From IMG/VR virus record IMGVR_UViG_3300010883_000210, positions 1 through 33,229 of that record: 33,229 nucleotides of DNA. One strand, given 5' to 3'. The notes below the pieces were generated by a model. It worked only from the letters and a program-made list of their open reading frames with translations. It did no database searches and was not told where the DNA came from. The translations under genes and the position numbers were made by a program. How positions within the stretch are numbered: the first letter of the stretch is position 1; each line of letters begins with the position of its first letter. Positions 31,859 through 33,229 of this stretch are shown piece by piece. Source of the DNA: a virus.

Positions 31859-33229
31859 ATGAATGACAATAAAAATTTTGGATACCTAGGACACACATTC
31901 CAATTAAAACTACTAAACTTAATAATAACTGACAATACCTTCTTTAGGTTGATTATAGACGCTATATTAGCAAAGTACTTCGACAACCAATACTTTAAAT
32001 TAGTTATGCAGTTAATTAAAGAATATTATGAGAAATACGAAACCTCACCTTCATTTGACGCGTTAGACCAATTAACTAGAATAGAAATTTCTTCTGAAAT
32101 GGCAAGAAAAAATATATTTGATATGTTAAAAGAAATTAAAGAGGCTTCTTTTGAGGACCATTTATTCGTTAAAGAGAAGTCTGTTAAGTTCTGTAAACAA
32201 CAAGAACTTAAAAAAGCTATTCGTAAAGTAGAAAATATAATGGAGAAAGGTGATTTTGAAAGTTATGATAAATGTGAAGAATATATTAGGGAAGCTATTA
32301 CAATAGGTGATGGGGATACAGGTAGTTTTGAAATCTTTACAGAACTAGATAAATTATTGGATGAAGACTATAGACACCCAATCCCAACAGGCATAGACGG
32401 ATTAGACAATATTCTAAATGGTGGGTTAGCTAAAGGTGAGATTGGTGTTGTGTTAGCCCCAACCGGGGTTGGTAAAACAACTATGTTAACCAGATTCGCT
32501 AACACAGCTTTTAATATGGGATATAATGTACTTCAGATATTTTTTGAAGACAATCCAAAAATAATACAAAGAAAACATTTTACGTGTTGGACCGGCATAG
32601 TTAATGATGAGTTAAGTAATCATAAAGAAACTGTTTTAGATAAAGCGGATGAAATGAAAAAAACTGGAGGAAGACTAATCCTAAAAAAATTACCATCGGA
32701 TGAAATGACTATACTACAGATTAAAAACCAAGTAAGAAAAATTACATCAGAAGGTGTTAAATTAGATATGATTTTAATTGATTATATTGATTGTATCTTA
32801 CCAGACAGAGCTTTTAATGATGAATGGAAGGGTGAAGGTTCTGTTATGAGAAAATTTGAAGGTATGTGTAGTGAATTAAATCTAGTAGGTTGGACCGCCA
32901 CACAAGGTAATAGAACCTCTATAAGTTCTGAGGTTGTAACCACAGACATGATGGGTGGGTCAATTAAAAAAGCTCAAGTTGGTCACGTAATTATATCAGT
33001 CGCAAAAACCCTACAACAAAAAGAATTAGGTCTAGCTACCATAGCTATAGTAAAGTCTAGACTAGGTAGAGATGGTGTTATATTTGAAAATTGTAAATTT
33101 GATAATGGTACATTAGAAATAGACACAGACACTACACAAACATTCCTAGGTTTCGAGGAAGACAAAACACAAAGGAACCGAGAAAGAGTCACTCAAGCAC
33201 TACAGAGAAGACAACAAGTAATAAATAAA
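31859..33229 (+). CDS. Replicative DNA helicase, DnaB/gp41-like (3' partial)
   Basis: A frame of 457 codons starts at ATG 31859 and runs off the window with no stop, so only the C-terminus is missing; T4 gp41 is 475 aa, so little is lost. The first 160 residues form the helical N-terminal domain of the DnaB type. The RecA-like motor has Walker A APTGVGKTT (200-208), IFFEDN (227-232) in the place of the DnaB catalytic-glutamate strand, Walker B MILIDYIDCI (304-313), WTATQGNR, and the GGSIKKAQVGHVIISV region near the arginine finger. It unwinds DNA 5'-3' at the fork and loads primase. It has its own TATTTATC motif, although it lies just downstream of the exonuclease unit. Confidence 0.9.
   Translation, partial: MNDNKNFGYLGHTFQLKLLNLIITDNTFFRLIIDAILAKYFDNQYFKLVMQLIKEYYEKYETSPSFDALDQLTRIEISSEMARKNIFDMLKEIKEASFEDHLFVKEKSVKFCKQQELKKAIRKVENIMEKGDFESYDKCEEYIREAITIGDGDTGSFEIFTELDKLLDEDYRHPIPTGIDGLDNILNGGLAKGEIGVVLAPTGVGKTTMLTRFANTAFNMGYNVLQIFFEDNPKIIQRKHFTCWTGIVNDELSNHKETVLDKADEMKKTGGRLILKKLPSDEMTILQIKNQVRKITSEGVKLDMILIDYIDCILPDRAFNDEWKGEGSVMRKFEGMCSELNLVGWTATQGNRTSISSEVVTTDMMGGSIKKAQVGHVIISVAKTLQQKELGLATIAIVKSRLGRDGVIFENCKFDNGTLEIDTDTTQTFLGFEEDKTQRNRERVTQALQRRQQVINK

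Noticed and set aside
1-33229. CRISPR arrays, tRNA genes, insertion sequences, attachment sites, diversity-generating retroelement
   Set aside because: I saw no regularly spaced repeats, cloverleaf with CCA end, transposase, integrase or reverse transcriptase frame. Short tRNAs could still be missed by eye.

Overview
The window is about 33 kb of AT-rich DNA from a tailed phage with a contractile, T4-like (myovirus) tail. Recognisable tail parts are a sheath protein, a tail tube protein, a gp26-type baseplate protein, a tape measure protein, a gp53-type wedge protein and a giant hub protein carrying a peptidase domain. Recognisable replication parts are a gp32-type SSB, a UvsX/RecA-type recombinase, a 5'-3' exonuclease of the T4 RNase H kind, a DnaB/gp41-type helicase and an SNF2-type helicase. 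Several signs point to a host in the Bacteroidetes, probably a flavobacterium. Most start codons have A-rich leaders without a Shine-Dalgarno sequence. Two promoters on the minus strand contain the Bacteroidetes -7 element TAnnTTTG, one with a perfect TTG-N19-TATCTTTG layout. Secreted proteins carry flavobacterial-looking signal peptides ending in -GQ or -SQ. The host assignment is inference.

Layout: 1-2035 is leftward and holds a partial small gene and an SNF2-family helicase. 2098-3689 is rightward, with two neck or tail-completion structural proteins. 3693-3860 is a leftward 55-aa ribbon-helix-helix-like protein next to an inverted repeat. 4021-9799 is rightward: an oversized tail sheath and two virion-associated proteins of unknown role. 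9800-11286 is a leftward cassette of three small genes (a CAP-domain secreted protein, a two-helix membrane protein and a secreted protein) with host-type promoters, set into the late region like a moron cassette. 11343-26866 is rightward: HAD phosphatase, tail tube, baseplate gp26-like protein with an apparent frameshift extension, tape measure, baseplate proteins and the hub-M23 fusion. 26928-27945 holds two small unknown genes. 28033-33229 is the replication and recombination block: SSB, UvsX, SlyD-like FKBP, exonuclease, an unknown protein, and a helicase running off the right edge.

Two promoter codes seem to coexist. Most rightward transcription units, plus the leftmost leftward gene, are preceded by TATTTATA or a one-base variant. 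This is the reverse complement of the T4 late motif TATAAATA and lies 4-40 nt before the start codon. The leftward cassette instead uses host-type TAnnTTTG elements. One strong intrinsic terminator follows the tail tube gene.

Most notable points: a probable +1 or -2 programmed frameshift at a T6 run joining the gp26-like protein to a 60-aa tail; an SSB that has lost the gp32 zinc ligands but ends in a bacterial-SSB-like DLPF tip and has a 34-nt A/T-only leader; a SlyD-like FKBP isomerase in the recombination operon; an LTE-x-x-L peptide shared by the N-termini of several unrelated proteins; and an M23 peptidase fused to a 2114-aa hub. All calls come from reading motifs by eye; no database search was run.
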